From assembly GCA_026997055.1 (NCBI GenBank), contig JALWJU010000638.1, positions 1,319 through 8,803 of the forward strand: DNA of 7,485 bases, given 5' to 3'. The notes under the pieces were generated by a model. It ran no database searches. It saw nothing but the letters and a program-made list of their open reading frames with translations, and was not told the origin of the DNA. The translations under genes and the position numbers were made by a program. Positions within the stretch are counted from its first letter, which is position 1, and each line of letters begins with the position of its first letter. Origin of the DNA: Paracoccaceae bacterium (GTDB lineage Bacteria > Pseudomonadota > Alphaproteobacteria > Rhodobacterales > Rhodobacteraceae). Below, piece after piece: positions 5,578-7,485 of the stretch.

Positions 5578-6734
5578 ACCGGATGCTGAACGACGACCTG
5601 CAATTGCTCAACGGCAACCACGCGGTCGCCTGGGGGGTGCGGCTGGCCGGGCCCGATGTGGCGCCGGTCTATCCGATCACCCCGCAGACGCCGATCCTCG
5701 AAAAGCTGATCGCCTTTCAGGCCGAGGGGAAGTTCGACTGCGACCTGCTCACCCCCGAGAGCGAGCACAGCGCCATGGCTGCCGCCGTGGCGGCCTCGGC
5801 CACCGGGGCGCGGGTCTTTACCGCGACTTCCAGCCAGGGGCTGATGCTGATGCACGAGCTTCTGCACTACGCTTCCGGCGCGCGCATGCCGATCGTGATG
5901 TTCAACGTCAACCGCACCCCCGCCGCGCCCTGGGGCTTCTGGCCGGACCAGACCGACAGCCTCTCCCAGCGCGATACCGGCTGGGTGCAGCTTTACAGCG
6001 AGCACCCGCAGGAGAGCCTCGATACGGTGGTGCAGGCCTTTCGCATCGCCGAGGCTTGCGAACTGCCGGTGATGGTGAACCACGATGCCTTCTATGTGAG
6101 CCACGCGGTCGAGCCGGTGAGCGTGCCGGAGGCGAAGGCGGTGCGGGACTTCCTGCCGCGCCGGGAGCGTTCGCTGTGGCTCGATACCGGCATCGGCCGC
6201 TCCATCGGCGCGCCGGCCGGGCAGGAGGCATGGCATGCCTCGCGCCGCGAGATGGATGCGGCCATGGCGCGGGTAGAGGATCTGACGCGCGAGGCGGGCA
6301 GGCTCTGGGGCGAGGCGACCGGGCGGGCCTATGACGTGCTGGAAGCATATCGCATGGAGGGGGCTCAGCTTGCCTTCGTCACCATGGGCAGCATGGCCGG
6401 CACCGCGCGCGAGGCGGTGGATGCGCTGCGCGAGGCGGGGCTTGCCGCCGGGATGGTGCGGCTGCGCCTGTTTCGCCCTCTGCCCGCCGCTGCCCTGCGC
6501 GCGGCGCTGGCCGATATCCCCGTGGCGCTGGTGCTCGACCGCAATTTCTCGCCCGGCATGGGCGGGATCGTGCATCAGGAGCTTGCCGCCGCGCTTTACG
6601 GCCATGATGGGCCGCGCCTCTACGGCTTCCTCGCCGGGGTGGGCGGGATCAACGTGCCGGTGGAGCGGCTGGTGGCGCTGGCCCGCGAATATCGCGACGC
6701 CGCTCCGACCCATGCACCGATCTGGCTGGAGTGA
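5574..6734 (+). CDS. 2-oxoacid:acceptor oxidoreductase, alpha subunit
   Basis: This 386-residue protein is the alpha subunit of a multi-chain 2-oxoacid oxidoreductase, which forms the substrate and TPP pyrimidine side of the active site with beta. Domain I shows GNHAVAWG at 14-21, YPITPQTPILE at 33-43, ESEHSA at 62-67, TATSSQGL at 83-90 and NVNR at 111-114, with QRDTGWVQLY at 132-141. Domain II includes TMGSMAGTAREAVDALREAG from 270, LFRPLP at 299-304, DRNFSPG at 322-328 and GVGGINV at 355-361. The overall match is to pyruvate-type PorA, but the stretch after NVNR reads TPAAPWGFWPDQTDSLS where pyruvate enzymes typically have a PxNIWxDHSD-like sequence, so a different 2-oxoacid is likely. PadG of phenylglyoxylate oxidoreductase is the candidate counterpart (about 43 kDa, similar length). 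The start codon overlaps the previous stop (ATGA), and beta follows after 5 nt. The family call is firm, the substrate inferred. Confidence 0.93.
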   Translation: MNRMLNDDLQLLNGNHAVAWGVRLAGPDVAPVYPITPQTPILEKLIAFQAEGKFDCDLLTPESEHSAMAAAVAASATGARVFTATSSQGLMLMHELLHYASGARMPIVMFNVNRTPAAPWGFWPDQTDSLSQRDTGWVQLYSEHPQESLDTVVQAFRIAEACELPVMVNHDAFYVSHAVEPVSVPEAKAVRDFLPRRERSLWLDTGIGRSIGAPAGQEAWHASRREMDAAMARVEDLTREAGRLWGEATGRAYDVLEAYRMEGAQLAFVTMGSMAGTAREAVDALREAGLAAGMVRLRLFRPLPAAALRAALADIPVALVLDRNFSPGMGGIVHQELAAALYGHDGPRLYGFLAGVGGINVPVERLVALAREYRDAAPTHAPIWLE

Positions 6735-6739
6735 GAGAG

Positions 6740-7485
6740 ATGGACATTTCCCGATACGAAGACCACGGCCAGTTCTGCTCCGGCCATGCGGCTTGCGGCG
6801 GCTGTGTCGAGGCGCTGACCATGCGGGTGATCCTGAACGAGATCGGCCCGGACGCGGTGGGGGTAGTGGCGCCCTCCTGCACGGCGGTGATCCTCGGGGG
6901 CTATCCGACCAGTTCGGCGCGCATCCCGTTCATCCACGGGTTGATCGAGACCGCCGCCGCCATGGGCACCGGGGTCAGGCGCGGGCTTGCGGCGCAGGGC
7001 AAGGGCGACACCACGGTGGTCTGTTTCGCCGGCGATGGCGGCACCTACGACATCGGTATTCAGGCGCTTTCCTCGGCCGCCGAGCGCAACGAAGACATCC
7101 TCTATGTCTGCTTTGACAACGAGGGCTACATGAATACCGGCGGGCAGAAGTCCTCCTCCACGCCCCACGGCGCGGCCACCGGTTCGACCCCGCTGGGCAA
7201 GGCGACGGTGAAGAAGAACCTGATCGAGATCATGGCCGCCCACCGCATCCCCTATATCGCCACCGCCAGCCCGTCGCACCTTGCCGACCTGGCCGCCAAG
7301 GTGCGCAAGGCCAAGGCGATCCGTGGCATGAAGGTGCTGATCGTGGTGATCCCCTGCCTGCCCGGCTGGGGGGTCGCGGACGACTCGGCGGTGCGGGTCG
7401 CGCGCCTGGCGGTGGAGAGCGGGGTGTTTCCGCTCCTGGAGGTCGAGGACGGCGTGACCTGGCGAATCGCCAGCGACAAGACCCG
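6740..7485 (+). CDS. 2-oxoacid:acceptor oxidoreductase, TPP-binding beta subunit, 3' end outside window
   Basis: The first 248 residues are visible. This is the thiamine-diphosphate subunit in which the 2-oxoacid is decarboxylated and electrons enter a [4Fe-4S] cluster. The cluster ligands typical of PorB are present: Cys19 and Cys22 in AACGGC, Cys47 in APSCTAV, and Cys205 in IPCLPGW; Cys13 is additional. The TPP/Mg motif runs from GDGGTYDIG (98-106) to DNEGYMNTGGQ (126-136), followed by KSSSTPHGAATGSTPLGK where pyruvate enzymes usually have a TPYGAxTTTTPxG form. IPYIATASPSH (170-180) and VARLAVESGVFPLLEVEDG (220-238) also fit the family. The ATG at 6740 has GGAG (6728-6731) 8 nt upstream, across the alpha stop. 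PorB proteins are commonly near 300 residues, while the beta chain of phenylglyoxylate oxidoreductase is larger (about 48 kDa), so the missing C-terminus would be informative. It is probably co-translated with alpha. Confidence 0.93.
   Translation, partial: MDISRYEDHGQFCSGHAACGGCVEALTMRVILNEIGPDAVGVVAPSCTAVILGGYPTSSARIPFIHGLIETAAAMGTGVRRGLAAQGKGDTTVVCFAGDGGTYDIGIQALSSAAERNEDILYVCFDNEGYMNTGGQKSSSTPHGAATGSTPLGKATVKKNLIEIMAAHRIPYIATASPSHLADLAAKVRKAKAIRGMKVLIVVIPCLPGWGVADDSAVRVARLAVESGVFPLLEVEDGVTWRIASDKT

Noticed and set aside
5162..6334. A 390-codon plus-strand frame overlapping the flavoprotein end and alpha gene
   Set aside because: Out of frame with both real genes and arginine/alanine/proline-rich, as usual for a shifted reading of GC-rich coding sequence.

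Overview
The window is GC-rich, tightly packed bacterial DNA with no RNA genes, mobile elements or CRISPR. The style of the proteins (a CnoX/YbbN-type thioredoxin with an alphaproteobacterial N-terminus and an intact WCGPC, an MFE-2-like short-chain dehydrogenase, Shine-Dalgarno starts and ATGA gene overlaps) suggests an alphaproteobacterium, probably Rhodobacterales-like. That placement is an inference from sequence character, not a search result.

Layout: two genes lie on the minus strand at the left. They are a 3'-truncated thioredoxin/TPR co-chaperone (from 703 out of the window) and, upstream of it, a short-chain dehydrogenase (1716 to 781). A 139-bp AT-richer divergent intergenic region (1717-1855) separates them from a plus-strand operon that runs to the right edge. 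The operon order is: a benzoate-CoA ligase family enzyme (1856-3394); the gamma subunit of a 2-oxoacid:acceptor oxidoreductase (3407-3955); a GltD-like flavoprotein fused to a C-terminal two-cluster ferredoxin (3952-5577); the alpha subunit (5574-6734); and the TPP-binding beta subunit (6740 to the edge, incomplete). Spacing inside the operon is 12 nt, two 4-nt ATGA overlaps and 5 nt, so co-transcription and translational coupling are very likely.

How the genes may work together: the four oxidoreductase genes encode all parts of a CoA-dependent 2-oxoacid decarboxylating oxidoreductase plus its own flavin electron outlet to a pyridine nucleotide. This composition resembles phenylglyoxylate:NAD+ oxidoreductase (PadEFGHI) of anaerobic phenylalanine/phenylacetate degraders, which makes benzoyl-CoA. 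The gene before it makes benzoyl-CoA, or a related aryl-CoA, directly from the free acid. The most economical reading is a locus in which two entry routes meet at an aryl-CoA. The main alternative is a 2-oxoglutarate- or pyruvate-oxidising enzyme that supplies low-potential electrons to aromatic metabolism. The divergent dehydrogenase looks like a 3-hydroxyacyl-CoA dehydrogenase of the MFE-2 type and could act later in degradation. The thioredoxin gene is probably unrelated housekeeping, marking the border of the catabolic cluster.
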